NCBI GenBank assembly: GCA_009917695.1
Contig: JAACJG010000003.1
Span: 186,001-250,000, forward strand
Origin: Candidatus Rifleibacterium amylolyticum
Lineage (GTDB): Bacteria; Muiribacteriota; Ozemobacteria; Ozemobacterales; Ozemobacteraceae
DNA: 64,000 nt
Direction of reading: 5' to 3'
Shown: positions 1 to 8,660 of the stretch, in pieces
How the letters are laid out: each line of letters begins with the position of its first letter
Numbering within the stretch: position 1 is the stretch's first letter
The notes under the pieces: model-generated
The model's database searches: none
Told to the model about the DNA's origin: nothing
The model's input: the letters and a program-made list of their open reading frames with translations, nothing else
Made by a program: the position numbers and the translations under genes

Positions 1-1
1 T

Positions 2-1180
2 GTGGAAGGCGGTACTCTGGTTGCTGCCGGCCCGCCAGAAACGGTCATTGCCGATAAGCTTAGCATGACCGGCAAGTTTCTTGGCGGCAGCGAGTTTATT
101 CCCACTCCGTTGGCGCGCCGCGAAGGCAATGGTCGCTGGCTGACTCTCAAGGGCGCCACTCACAACAATCTCAAGAATATCGATGTTTCGATTCCGCTTG
201 GCAAGCTGGTTGTTGTTACCGGCGTCTCAGGCTCGGGCAAATCAAGTCTGGTCAGTGACACTCTTTTTCCGCTTCTCAACAATCAGATCAATCGTTCACG
301 TCTCGAAGTCGGCACTTATCGCAAACTCGAAGGCATAGAGCACATAGATAAGGTCGTTAACATCGACCAGGACCCGATTGGCCGTTCGCCCCGCTCGAAC
401 CCGGCTACTTATACCGGCATTTTCACTCCGATCCGCGATCTTTTTTCGCAGACGGTCGAAGCAAAGACCCGCGGTTATGCGCCAGGTCGTTTCAGCTTCA
501 ACGTCAAGGGCGGTCGTTGCGAAGTTTGCGAAGGTTCCGGCCAGATTCAGATAGAAATGCACTTTTTACCCGATGTTTACGTGACCTGCGACCAGTGCAA
601 AGGTCAGCGTTTTAACGATGAGACGCTCAAAGTCAGGTTCAAAGGGCTCAATATCGCCCAGGTTCTCGATTTAAGCGTTAACGATGCATTACCGTTTTTC
701 GAAGCTTTTACCGCAATAAGACGGCGTTTGCAGACGCTCGTCGATGTCGGTCTGGGTTATATAACGCTCGGTCAGGCGAGCACGACGCTTTCTGGTGGCG
801 AGGCTCAGCGCGTCAAGCTGGCGACCGAGCTGTCGAAAGTCGCTACCGGCTCGACCTTTTATCTGCTCGATGAACCGACGACCGGTCTGCATTTTCAGGA
901 TGTCCACTGTCTGCTCGATGTGCTGGCGCGGCTTGTCGATAAAGGCAACACTGTGCTGGTAGTCGAGCACAATCTCGATGTCATCAAGACCGCCGATTAT
1001 ATTATAGATCTTGGCCCCGAGGGCGGTGAGCGCGGCGGTTCGATCGTTGCCACCGGTACTCCCGAAGAAGTAGCTGCCGTCAAAGATTCGCTTACCGGCC
1101 GTTTTATCGCTGAAGACATGCAGCGCACGGCCGGACTGGGCAAAAACGGCAAAGGCGGCAGGAGAAGATTATATGGCTAA
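2..1180 (+). CDS. uvrA: UvrABC excinuclease subunit A, C-terminal part (5' cut by window edge)
   Basis: UvrA is the damage-sensing ATPase of nucleotide excision repair; it loads UvrB on damaged DNA in the cytoplasm. The visible 392 residues cover the second ABC half. They contain Walker [10 protein letters not shown] at visible residues 74-82, the C-terminal zinc finger (CEVC and CDQC pairs flanking an MHFLPDVYV stretch), the ABC signature LSGGEAQR, Walker [11 protein letters not shown], and the switch histidine in VVEHN. Full-length UvrA is about 940 residues, so more than half lies upstream of the window. The GTG at position 2 is an internal codon, not a start. The 3' end overlaps radA by 8 bases, which suggests co-transcription of two DNA-repair genes. 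Confidence 0.97.
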   Translation: MEGGTLVAAGPPETVIADKLSMTGKFLGGSEFIPTPLARREGNGRWLTLKGATHNNLKNIDVSIPLGKLVVVTGVSGSGKSSLVSDTLFPLLNNQINRSRLEVGTYRKLEGIEHIDKVVNIDQDPIGRSPRSNPATYTGIFTPIRDLFSQTVEAKTRGYAPGRFSFNVKGGRCEVCEGSGQIQIEMHFLPDVYVTCDQCKGQRFNDETLKVRFKGLNIAQVLDLSVNDALPFFEAFTAIRRRLQTLVDVGLGYITLGQASTTLSGGEAQRVKLATELSKVATGSTFYLLDEPTTGLHFQDVHCLLDVLARLVDKGNTVLVVEHNLDVIKTADYIIDLGPEGGERGGSIVATGTPEEVAAVKDSLTGRFIAEDMQRTAGLGKNGKGGRRRLYG

Positions 1181-2531
1181 GGCGCGCATTCGGTTCGTCT
1201 GTCAGTCTTGCGGGCAGGTCTTTACCAAGTGGCAGGGGCAATGCACCGCCTGCCAGGAATGGAACACCATCGAGCAGGAAGCAGATGCTGCCGAAGCCCG
1301 CCGCGTGCCGATGCAGAACCCGGGCGGCAGTCTCGCGATAATTCAGACTCTCGAAGACGTCGCCATGGAAAACTCAACGCGTTGGCCGACCGGCGTCGAT
1401 ATATTCGACGAACTGATCGGTGGTGGCCTGGTTCCTGGAGGTATCACGCTTATCGGCGGTGAGCCTGGCGTTGGCAAATCGACTTTTATGCTGCAGCTGG
1501 TGTCGCGGCTTGGAGTTACCATCAAGCCACTTGCATATATTTCCGGCGAAGAATCGGCGACGCAGATCAAGCTTCGGGCTGAGCGCCTGCGTATCGGCAA
1601 CGGCAGCGATATCATACTGGTTTCTGAGCAGAATCTCGATTCAGCGCTTAACGGGCTGGCTTCATATCTGCCGCGCCTTCTGGTTGTCGATTCGATTCAG
1701 ACCGTTTATACGCCACAGATGGAAGCAACGCCCGGTTCGGTCACTCAGATTCGTGAGTGCGCAGCTATTCTGACCAAGTTTGGCAAAGATCGTGGTCTGC
1801 CGATTTTTATCATCGGTCATGTCACCAAAGATGGCGCTATTGCCGGGCCCAAGATTCTCGAACACATGGTCGATACAGTGCTCTATTTCGAAGGCGATGT
1901 GAACTCGAATTTCAGAATTCTGCGCGTGTTCAAGAATCGTTACGGCGCGACCGGCGAGGTTGCGGTGTTTCAGATGACCGACAAGGGCCTGAGTCCGGTA
2001 ATAAACCCGTCTGATCTTTTTATCAGCCGTAAGCGCACCGATGCGCCGGGCGTCGTTGTCGTGCCGATTCTACAGGGCAGTCGTTGCATTCTTACCGAGT
2101 TGCAGGCGCTGGTTACTCAATCATTTCTGACCATGCCAAGGCGCGTGACTGCCGGCATCGATTCGAACCGGCTGAATCTGGTGGTTGCTGTGCTCGAAAA
2201 GCATGCCGGTCTCAAGTTCTATAACCGTGATGTTTTTGTAAATGTCGCCGGCGGTCTCAAATTGAATGAGCCGGGTGGTGACCTTGGTCTGGCAATGGCT
2301 CTGGCCGGCAGCCTTAACGATCAGCCACTGCCAAAAGACACTCTGTTGGTCGGCGAACTGACGCTGGCCGGCGAAGTCAGGCCGGTGGCCCAGGCGGCGC
2401 GACGTATCAACGAAGGGCGTCGCTTCGGTTTCAGCCGTTTTGTCGTGGCGGCCGGCTGTGAGCTGACCGATAACAAGGGCATAGTTCATGTTTCAACAGT
2501 GCGCGAGGCAATTAAAGCTGTTTTTGGCTGA
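1173..2531 (+). CDS. radA: DNA repair protein RadA (Sms)
   Basis: RadA is a RecA-like ATPase that promotes branch migration and processing of recombination intermediates. The 452-residue protein has the usual family length and order: an N-terminal zinc finger (C10, C13, C24, C27), a RecA-type ATPase core with Walker [10 protein letters not shown] at about residues 95-103, the RadA-specific KNRYG motif (KNRFG in most homologs) at about 254-258, and a C-terminal Lon-protease-like domain from about residue 280. The ATG overlaps the end of uvrA by 8 bases. No terminator was seen in the 60 bases after the stop, but a separate promoter for the next operon lies there. Confidence 0.97.
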   Translation: MAKARIRFVCQSCGQVFTKWQGQCTACQEWNTIEQEADAAEARRVPMQNPGGSLAIIQTLEDVAMENSTRWPTGVDIFDELIGGGLVPGGITLIGGEPGVGKSTFMLQLVSRLGVTIKPLAYISGEESATQIKLRAERLRIGNGSDIILVSEQNLDSALNGLASYLPRLLVVDSIQTVYTPQMEATPGSVTQIRECAAILTKFGKDRGLPIFIIGHVTKDGAIAGPKILEHMVDTVLYFEGDVNSNFRILRVFKNRYGATGEVAVFQMTDKGLSPVINPSDLFISRKRTDAPGVVVVPILQGSRCILTELQALVTQSFLTMPRRVTAGIDSNRLNLVVAVLEKHAGLKFYNRDVFVNVAGGLKLNEPGGDLGLAMALAGSLNDQPLPKDTLLVGELTLAGEVRPVAQAARRINEGRRFGFSRFVVAAGCELTDNKGIVHVSTVREAIKAVFG

Positions 2532-2534
2532 CAG

Positions 2535-2574
2535 TTGGTATTCCGGCTGATCTGTGATAATATTTTGTGACACA
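2535..2574 (+). promoter_or_regulatory. Promoter and candidate operator of the metal-transport operon
   Basis: A sigma70-type promoter is readable: TTGGTA at 2535-2540, a 17-base spacer, and TAATAT at 2558-2563. Immediately downstream lies the 9-base palindrome TGTGACACA at 2566-2574, and a related TGTGA occurs at 2553-2557 within the spacer. The palindrome sits where a repressor would block initiation of the downstream regulator-importer operon. Short palindromes are typical targets of ribbon-helix-helix proteins, and such a protein is encoded next. The operator assignment is inference. Confidence 0.5.
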
Positions 2575-2591
2575 TTTCGGAGGTTTTTCTG

Positions 2592-2855
2592 TTGAAAAAG
2601 GCTGATACCGTAACTTTTAAAGTTGACCCCAACCTGCTCGAAATTTTGCAGAGCATGCCAAACCGCTCTGAATTCATTCGCAGCGCAATTCTCAATGCTC
2701 TCAAACATGTTTGCCCGCTATGCAGCGGTGCTGGCGTGCTTTCGCCGGCCATGAAAAAATGCTGGGATAGATTTGCTGAGAAACATGAGATCAAGAAGTG
2801 CTCTGAGAGCGATGAAATCGAGCTTGTCTGTAACGTCGAAGCAGATTCTGAGTAA
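2592..2855 (+). CDS. Ribbon-helix-helix (CopG-like) regulator with Cys/His-rich C-terminal domain
   Basis: This 87-residue protein begins at TTG, chosen because GGAGG (2579-2583) sits 8 bases upstream. Residues 6-37 fit a ribbon-helix-helix DNA-binding domain: a TVTFKV beta strand, then helices containing NRSEFIRSAI. The rest carries possible metal ligands H39, C41, C44, C57, H65, C70 and C80, including a CPLC pair. RHH proteins with a metal-binding C-terminal part, such as NikR, act as metal-dependent repressors. The gene lies 4 bases upstream of a Zn/Mn ABC importer, so the inferred role is metal-responsive control of that operon. The C-terminal part does not look like the NikR ACT domain, and I do not recognise the full architecture. 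Confidence 0.75.
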   Translation: MKKADTVTFKVDPNLLEILQSMPNRSEFIRSAILNALKHVCPLCSGAGVLSPAMKKCWDRFAEKHEIKKCSESDEIELVCNVEADSE

Positions 2856-2859
2856 CGCT

Positions 2860-3759
2860 ATGCGAACTGCTTTGCGGCTGACTTGTTCACTATGGCTTCT
2901 GGTGCTGGTTTTTGTTGCCATGACACTGGTGGCCAGTGCTGAAATGCCGCGAATCAAAGTGTTTACCAGTATTCTGCCACAGAAATATTTTGTCGAGCAG
3001 ATTGCCGGCGATCTCGTCGATGTCGAAGTGCTGGTCGGGCCTGGCATGTCGCCGCATACTTTCGAGCCTTTGCCGCAACAGATGAGCCAGTTGAGTCGCG
3101 CGGCCGCCTTTTTTATGATCGGCGTTCCCTTCGAACAGGCTATGGTTACCCGTTTGGCTGCAATCTGCCCCGATCTCAAATTTGTTGACACCGGCAGAAA
3201 TGTGGTTCGTCGATCGATGAGCGAACCTGATTCAGATCATCAACACAGCGAAGATTGCGTGCATGACGCTGGCTCGCCCGACCCCCATATCTGGCTCGAC
3301 CCGATTAATGCAATCACTGTTTCAGAAGCTGTTGCTGGCGCGCTGTTAGAAATCATGCCAGAAAGCTCGACACAGATAAATGAGAACCTGCAAAAGCTGA
3401 CAGACGAATTGAAGGCTCTCGATCAACAGCTGACAATAGCTCTGGCTCCGGTAAAAGGGCAAACCATGCTGGTTTTTCATCCGGCCTTTGGTTACTTTGC
3501 TGCCCGCTACGGGCTCAAGCAGCAGTCAGTTGAAGTTGAAGGCAAAGAACCTGGCCCACGGCAACTGGCCGAGCTGATCAGAAAGTGTCGTCAGCTTAAC
3601 GTCCACGTGGTTTTTGTGCAGAAGCAGTTTCCGGTTGCCGCCGCCGAAACCGTAGCCCGTTCCATTAACGGCGCGGTAGTTCCGATCGACCCCCTGGCCG
3701 AGGATTATGTCGATAACCTGCGCCGGATAAGCGAAGCGATACTGGCTGGTGGCAAGTGA
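2860..3759 (+). CDS. znuA: Metal ABC transporter substrate-binding protein (ZnuA/cluster A-I)
   Basis: This is the periplasmic binding protein of a zinc or manganese importer. A signal peptide (about residues 1-27, hydrophobic LWLLVLVFVAMTLVASA) follows the ATG at 2860; the frame is open further upstream, but a start there would run through the regulator gene. Residues that match the four metal ligands of the family are H66 (PHTFEP), H143 (PHIWLDP), H207 (HPAFGYF) and D277 (PIDPLAED). A short His-rich loop (DHQHSEDCVHD, about 125-137) precedes the second ligand; such loops favour zinc over manganese. The 299-residue length is normal. The gene is followed by ATPase and permease genes with overlapping ends. 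Confidence 0.92.
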   Translation: MRTALRLTCSLWLLVLVFVAMTLVASAEMPRIKVFTSILPQKYFVEQIAGDLVDVEVLVGPGMSPHTFEPLPQQMSQLSRAAAFFMIGVPFEQAMVTRLAAICPDLKFVDTGRNVVRRSMSEPDSDHQHSEDCVHDAGSPDPHIWLDPINAITVSEAVAGALLEIMPESSTQINENLQKLTDELKALDQQLTIALAPVKGQTMLVFHPAFGYFAARYGLKQQSVEVEGKEPGPRQLAELIRKCRQLNVHVVFVQKQFPVAAAETVARSINGAVVPIDPLAEDYVDNLRRISEAILAGGK

Positions 3760-4535
3760 AAATCGACAGTTCGGCGCCGGTAGTGCGGTTTTCTGAAGTT
3801 AATTTTGCCTACGAAGACGGTATAACTGTACTGGAAAACATCAATTTTTCTCTCGAACCAGGCGAGTTTGCCTGTGTTGTTGGCCCGAACGGCGGTGGCA
3901 AGACCACTCTGCTCAAGCTGATACTTGGGCTGCTCAAGCCGGTTTCCGGGTCGATATCGGTGCTCGGGCAACCGCCAGGCCGCGCTCAGGCGCAGATTGG
4001 CTATGTTCCACAGTTCTCAAAATTCGATGCCGGCTTTCCGGTAAACGTGCTCGACGTCGTTCTGATGGGTTGTCTGCGCCGCTCGTTTTTCTGGGGCCGA
4101 TATTCAGACGAACAGGTCGAAAAGGCGCGCCGTGCGCTTGCTGCCGTAGGTCTACAGGGTAAAGACGGGCGTGCTTTTGCCGGGCTTTCCGGCGGTCAGA
4201 AACAGCGGGCGCTGATTGCCCGCGCCCTGGTTTCTGAGCCGCGCCTGATCCTGCTCGACGAGCCCACAGCCAGTGTTGATGTTGCTGGCACCGAGCAGTT
4301 TTACAATATGTTCGAAGAACTGAACCAGCGGTTCACCATACTTATGGTTTCGCATGACGTTGGTTTTATCTCAAGCCGCGTAAAAAGTGTTCTATGTGTA
4401 CGCAAGACCCTGCAGATTCACCCGGTTTCAGAGCTTACCGGCGAAGCGCTGCAGAATATCTACGGCGTCGATGTCAGTGTCATCAGGCATGATCACCGCT
4501 GCAGTGATAAGGGGCATATATGTCCGCATTCATAA
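3756..4535 (+). CDS. znuC: Metal ABC transporter ATP-binding protein
   Basis: This is the cytoplasmic ATPase of the metal importer, 259 residues. Walker A is GPNGGGKTT at residues 43-51, the signature is LSGGQKQR, Walker B is LILLDEPTASVD, and the H-loop is in MVSHD. The GTG start overlaps the znuA stop in a GTGA arrangement, a sign of translational coupling. The last 16 bases overlap the permease gene. The family (ZnuC/MntB-like) cannot be assigned to one metal from the ATPase alone; zinc is inferred from the His-rich loop of the binding protein. Confidence 0.93.
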   Translation: MKIDSSAPVVRFSEVNFAYEDGITVLENINFSLEPGEFACVVGPNGGGKTTLLKLILGLLKPVSGSISVLGQPPGRAQAQIGYVPQFSKFDAGFPVNVLDVVLMGCLRRSFFWGRYSDEQVEKARRALAAVGLQGKDGRAFAGLSGGQKQRALIARALVSEPRLILLDEPTASVDVAGTEQFYNMFEELNQRFTILMVSHDVGFISSRVKSVLCVRKTLQIHPVSELTGEALQNIYGVDVSVIRHDHRCSDKGHICPHS

Positions 4536-5395
4536 GGGATCTGCTCGAACTGGAATTTCTGCAGAACGCTTTTTTGGCCGGCATTCTGTGCAGTATCGCC
4601 AGCGGCGTCGTCGGCACTTACGTTGTTCTCAAGCGCATCACCTACATAGCTGCCGCAATTTCGCACTGTATTCTCGGTGGTCTGGGGGCCGCCCGCTACT
4701 TTTCTGTGGTCTACGATCTGCCCTGGCTGCGTCCGGTGTATGGCGCCATTGTAACGGCACTGGCTTCGGCCTTGTTGATAGGATTTATCAGCCTGCGCGC
4801 CCGTGAGCGCGAAGATACCGTGATAAGCGCCCTGTGGGCGGTCGGTATGGCGGTTGGTGTGTTGTTTATCTTCAAGACGCCCGGTTATAACGAAGACCTG
4901 ATGAGTTACCTGTTTGGCAATATTCTTATGGTTTCGCGTGAAGACCTTTATCTTATTGCCGGTCTGGATCTGCTGGTTGTCGGCCTTTCGGTTTCGTTTT
5001 ACTACCAGACGGTAGCTGTCTGTTTTGATGAAGAATTCGCGCGCACCCGTGGTGTGGCGGTCGAATTCTACTATCTGCTGCTGCTTTGCCTGACTGCGCT
5101 TACAGTCGTGCTGACCGTTTCGGTGGTCGGTATCATCATGGTGATCGCCCTGCTCAGTTTGCCGGTAGCTATTGCCAGCCGTTTTTTCGACAGCGTCTGG
5201 AAAATCATGATCGCGGCCACGCTGCTTGGCATGACGTTCACCTTGAGCGGTCTGGCACTGAGCTATTCGCCGAATCTGCCATCAGGCGCACTTACCATCG
5301 TCATCGCCGGCGCTGCCTACTTTCTGACTCTTGCCTGGTCGACATTTTCCCGCCCAACCCTGGCAAAATCAGCTGCCGCCAATACAGATAGTTGA
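4520..5395 (+). CDS. znuB: Metal ABC transporter permease
   Basis: This is the inner-membrane channel subunit of the importer (ABC-3 family), 291 residues with about eight hydrophobic segments. Family features include the N-terminal block FLQNAFLAGILCSIASGVVG, an ITYIAAAISHCILGG stretch, and the cytoplasmic coupling region around RTRGVAVEF. The ATG lies inside the 3' end of the ATPase gene (16-base overlap). It completes a regulator-binding protein-ATPase-permease operon. No terminator was found before the next gene, which starts 40 bases later, so read-through into 5436-6176 is possible. Confidence 0.93.
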   Translation: MSAFIRDLLELEFLQNAFLAGILCSIASGVVGTYVVLKRITYIAAAISHCILGGLGAARYFSVVYDLPWLRPVYGAIVTALASALLIGFISLRAREREDTVISALWAVGMAVGVLFIFKTPGYNEDLMSYLFGNILMVSREDLYLIAGLDLLVVGLSVSFYYQTVAVCFDEEFARTRGVAVEFYYLLLLCLTALTVVLTVSVVGIIMVIALLSLPVAIASRFFDSVWKIMIAATLLGMTFTLSGLALSYSPNLPSGALTIVIAGAAYFLTLAWSTFSRPTLAKSAAANTDS

Positions 5396-5435
5396 AGACA
5401 GAGGCTTTGTGAATTCAATCAGCAGAGGGATAATC

Positions 5436-6176
5436 ATGAGTTTTATTGTGAGACTTGCAAGTGTTTTCATTCTTTCAGTTGTCTGTGTCGGTTCTCTCCG
5501 GGCTGAGCCAACAAGTTTTCCAAGAAAAAAATTTCTCGATTACCGGCTTGTTTACAGCGCGATTTCAGAATTTCACCCGAATGAAATCCCTTATCAGCCC
5601 AGCCCGGAAAATCTGCGAGAACTGGAGTCCAGTCCTGGCAATGACAGTGAAAACCACAACTGCGACTACGTATGGCGGGAATTCGGTGAATTTTTTACGG
5701 TTGCAACCTTCCCCGGTTCCGACATCTATTTGATGATCAGTGATAGTCCCAGTCACCGTGCCAGCGATCCTTTCAGGGTTATTCTCGCGGCGAATGACAA
5801 GAAAAAAGAACTTTATATTTTGAATTGCGCTCACTCAGGATCAGTTTACGACGCGGGTTATAGGATTTCCGAAACGGGCAACTGGCTTTTAACTTTCAGC
5901 ACCGAAGCCGATTTATTCACGGAAAAGCTCCTTCCTTATTGTGTGACTGAATCCTCATTGTCACTCGACCGGGAGTCGCTTGGATTGATCTCTAAGGCTT
6001 TTCAGCCCTTTAAGTCACCAGAATCCGACACTGACGAAGAGTCTGAAAACCAATATCACCTCTATCTTGTTGAAGATCCCGAGTTGATTGAAACGCGTGA
6101 ATGGAAGGGCCTGAAAATAAACATGCTGAAGGATGACCGTCCGGAAAAACTTATGATACCATTGCCACTCAAATGA
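5436..6176 (+). CDS. Secreted protein of unknown function
   Basis: I do not recognise this 246-residue protein. The ATG at 5436 was chosen because it follows a GAGGG ribosome site and starts a clear signal peptide (VRLASVFILSVVCVGSLRAEP, cleavage after about residue 23). The mature part is acidic with few cysteines. A central block (ILAANDKKKELYILNCAHSG and the SVYDAG that follows) resembles a block in the convergent gene at 6309-7082 (VLYFAETGSVYMSEF), so the two are probably distant paralogs. The local sequence is more A+T-rich than the flanking genes. Function is unknown. Confidence 0.75.
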   Translation: MSFIVRLASVFILSVVCVGSLRAEPTSFPRKKFLDYRLVYSAISEFHPNEIPYQPSPENLRELESSPGNDSENHNCDYVWREFGEFFTVATFPGSDIYLMISDSPSHRASDPFRVILAANDKKKELYILNCAHSGSVYDAGYRISETGNWLLTFSTEADLFTEKLLPYCVTESSLSLDRESLGLISKAFQPFKSPESDTDEESENQYHLYLVEDPELIETREWKGLKINMLKDDRPEKLMIPLPLK

Positions 6177-6235
6177 AAAATCCAACCGACCAGCAAAGGG
6201 CTCACCGGAAACAGCTGGAAACTTCCATTAGTTTG

Positions 6236-6268
6236 CAGGCAGAAGCCACAAACCAGTTTTTCTGCCTG
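6236..6268. repeat. Inverted repeat between convergent genes
   Basis: CAGGCAGAA at 6236-6244 is repeated in reverse complement at 6260-6268 around a 15-base loop. It sits between two convergent genes and could form a bidirectional transcription-stop hairpin. No strong T-run follows on either strand (there is a short TTTTT inside the loop edge), so terminator function is uncertain. Confidence 0.35.
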
Positions 6269-6308
6269 TTGAAGCTTGTTGAGAGAGAAGTTAAAACTGC
6301 TGACCTGA

Positions 6309-7082
6309 TTATTGCACATTTACTTCCTTTTGGGTTTCGGTTACTTGAATTTTCTGCATCTTGAAGATGATTTTCTTATTTTTGCTGTCAATAAGAGCGA
6401 TGCATTTTTCGTTTTTCTGTTTGCTGCCTCTTTCGAAACCTTCGAAGCCAAATAACTCTGCATCATGGTCAAAAAAAAGACGTTCTTCAAATTTCCTGCC
6501 TGGCATCAAGGTTTTTTGCAGATAATCGCTGGCAAATCTCCAGGAATTTTCAAATTCTCTGTCGAATTCTAATTTATTTTCTGCAAGTTTGAACAGAGAT
6601 CTGGTCTCACCGTCTTCCTGTCCGACGCATATTCTTTCCCTGAATGCGTCCAACGCAAATTCTGACATGTAAACCGACCCCGTTTCGGCAAAATACAATA
6701 CCTTAAAGTCTTCCATATGTTCATTTTTGAGCATGATAAAGGCGGCATCATGAGCCCCAGCACCGTCATATCCGCCTGTTATCAGAATCCAGTCGCCTGC
6801 GAGTGTTTCTCGGTACATGCTGATGTAAGGGTCTTCACCGGTGTAGAAAGGATTGAAACTCATGAGACCCGAATCCAAAAACCAGCAAAGCTTTTTGTAA
6901 AGAAAATCTGAGGAATCTTTGTCCTGTTCGACGGATGGAAAACTCTGCGAATACTTTTCTGCGCCCGGCACAACGGAAAATTGATTCTGAGACAGCAGCG
7001 GCTCAGAATCTGAAATCATAAACAGGCAGAGTAGAAAACCAAGCAGAATTCCTCTGGCTTTAATCATATTGCGCATTTTCAT
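6309..7082 (-). CDS. Secreted protein of unknown function, convergent paralog of 5436-6176
   Basis: This 257-residue protein has an N-terminal signal peptide (GILLGFLLCLFMISDSEPLLS). I do not recognise its family. The segment with FKVLYFAETGSVYMSEF matches the HSGSVYDAG segment of the convergent neighbour in position and flanking pattern, and both proteins have a similar length and an acidic mature part. The start could be the first ATG (7082) or the in-frame ATG codons 2 or 5 residues later; none has a well-placed ribosome site. The intergenic gap to the neighbour is only 132 bases. Confidence 0.7.
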   Translation of the reverse strand: MKMRNMIKARGILLGFLLCLFMISDSEPLLSQNQFSVVPGAEKYSQSFPSVEQDKDSSDFLYKKLCWFLDSGLMSFNPFYTGEDPYISMYRETLAGDWILITGGYDGAGAHDAAFIMLKNEHMEDFKVLYFAETGSVYMSEFALDAFRERICVGQEDGETRSLFKLAENKLEFDREFENSWRFASDYLQKTLMPGRKFEERLFFDHDAELFGFEGFERGSKQKNEKCIALIDSKNKKIIFKMQKIQVTETQKEVNVQ

Positions 7083-7555
7083 AATTTTTTTCTGTTCTTT
7101 CCCTCAATCGAATGATGCAGGTTAACTTTTTTGAATTGCCGGCCGGAAAACCAGCAATTTAATAGGCAACGCAGGAAGTTGTCTGCCAACTAAATGGCTT
7201 CTGTATCCCGATGTCATTTTACCAGAGTTCAATGCCGATCACAAAAAATGCTTTGGCACGGCCGAATTTGATCAGCTGGAGCGAGGCCGCGCTTCCATTG
7301 GTCGCTGCAATACCCGGGTCTTCTGAAAAAACCGGTTAAATTTGACATCATAATTTCACCAGATCATAAATGACTAGCTGAAAGCCTGCAAAGCAAGAAA
7401 GGACTCCATTTATCGCTTTGCGCCAATGGGTTCTTGCAAATATCAGCGGTTGGCATGGCGCAAATCATTTTCCCGAGAGGGCTGTAAAACTGTTGGCCTG
7501 ATTATTGCTAATAAACGGGGTTCGTGGTATCCTCTCAAGCCGTGGAGTTTACCTC
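7083..7555. other. 473-base intergenic region, no confident gene
   Basis: The region separates the divergent genes at 6309-7082 (minus) and 7556-8632 (plus). On the plus strand one frame stays open from about 7131 to the TGA at 7324-7326 (about 63 codons) with no start codon; it could be a gene remnant or chance. A TTGACA occurs near 7339 without a convincing -10 at the right distance. Nothing else is supported. Confidence 0.4.
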
Positions 7556-8632
7556 ATGATTTTTCAACTGTTAAGGGCCCTGCTTGTCCTGACCGGAACC
7601 ATCGTCGGTGTTGCGGTCGGCTATGCCATAGCAACCGAATACACTAACCTTATCGAACTCGAAAACCCTGAATTGACTCTGGCTGCTCTGCTGGGGTTCA
7701 TCGGCTATCTGTTCTGCTCGATCGCCGGGCGTGAACTGCATTTGTGGCTCGAAGACCAGATCGAACACAACAACAGCTACGATCTCGCCTGGGGCGCGCT
7801 TGGCCTGCTGCTCGGTCTGATCAGCGCCAACCTGCTGTTCGTGCCGGTGTATTTTTTGATGTACAAAGGCTTCGGCGAGATTCATTTCGATAACAAATAT
7901 CTCGATGGTCTGGTGCCGCTGTTCAACCTCGTGATTCCGCTGTCTTTCAGCCTGCTGGCCGCTTATCTCGGCGTCAAGATCATGCTCCGATACCGGCGTT
8001 ACCAGGCCAAAATCAACACCGACGGCGTCGCCGCCCGCCACAAGATCATCGATACCAGCGCCATCATCGATGGCCGTTTCGCTGATCTGTTCCGGCTTGG
8101 ATTCCTCGAAGGCAACATAATAATTCCGCGTTTCGTGGTCAACGAACTGCAGTTTCTCTCTGATTCTTCAGACGAGATCAAACGCAGCAAGGGGCGCAAA
8201 GGCCTGGTCAGTCTCAACCAGCTCAAAAGCGAATTTCCCGACCTGATCGTAATTGCCGAAAATGATTACGCTGATATCAACGAAGTCGATGCCAAGCTGG
8301 TTAAGCTCGCTTCCGAACTCAAGGCGATTATGATTACGCAGGACTACAACCTCAAAAAGGTTGCAGAGCTCGATCGCATAACTGTTCTGAACGTTAATGA
8401 TCTCGTGAATGCCCTCAAGCCGATTTTTGTCAGCGGTGAGGATATCGAAGTTAAAATTGTGAAAAAGGGTAAGGAGCCGTGTCAGGGCGTTGGGTTCTTA
8501 TCAGATGGCACCATGGTAGTAATAGAGGATGGCGGAGACCATGTGGGCGAGACGGTTAAAACCACGGTCAGCAACATTTTGCAGACCGGCGCCGGTAGAA
8601 TGATTTTCTGCCGCATAGGTAACCAGAAATGA
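7556..8632 (+). CDS. Membrane-anchored PIN-TRAM domain protein (YacL-like)
   Basis: This 358-residue protein has four N-terminal membrane segments (about residues 5-25, 37-55, 75-100, 122-144), a PIN nuclease-fold domain beginning IIDTSAIIDGR at about residue 163 with conserved acidic residues (DTS, NEL, DAKL, TQDYNL), and a C-terminal TRAM domain (about 290-355). The architecture is that of the YacL/PilT-N family found in many Gram-positive and other bacteria; the physiological substrate is not established. The ATG at 7556 was chosen for its GGAG ribosome site (7544-7547) and because it starts the first membrane segment. The CBS-HutP gene follows 28 bases later. Confidence 0.9.
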   Translation: MIFQLLRALLVLTGTIVGVAVGYAIATEYTNLIELENPELTLAALLGFIGYLFCSIAGRELHLWLEDQIEHNNSYDLAWGALGLLLGLISANLLFVPVYFLMYKGFGEIHFDNKYLDGLVPLFNLVIPLSFSLLAAYLGVKIMLRYRRYQAKINTDGVAARHKIIDTSAIIDGRFADLFRLGFLEGNIIIPRFVVNELQFLSDSSDEIKRSKGRKGLVSLNQLKSEFPDLIVIAENDYADINEVDAKLVKLASELKAIMITQDYNLKKVAELDRITVLNVNDLVNALKPIFVSGEDIEVKIVKKGKEPCQGVGFLSDGTMVVIEDGGDHVGETVKTTVSNILQTGAGRMIFCRIGNQK

Positions 8633-8660
8633 CAGCCCTTTTTGTGAGGAGAAGCAGTAA

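Noticed and set aside
2773-2859. Upstream extension of znuA
   Set aside because: The frame is open but overlaps the regulator gene and would put 29 basic, Ser-rich residues before the signal peptide.
4387-4806. 139-codon open frame on the plus strand across the znuC/znuB junction
   Set aside because: It lies in another frame over two well-supported genes, is rich in Arg/Cys/His typical of shadow translation, and has no ribosome site.
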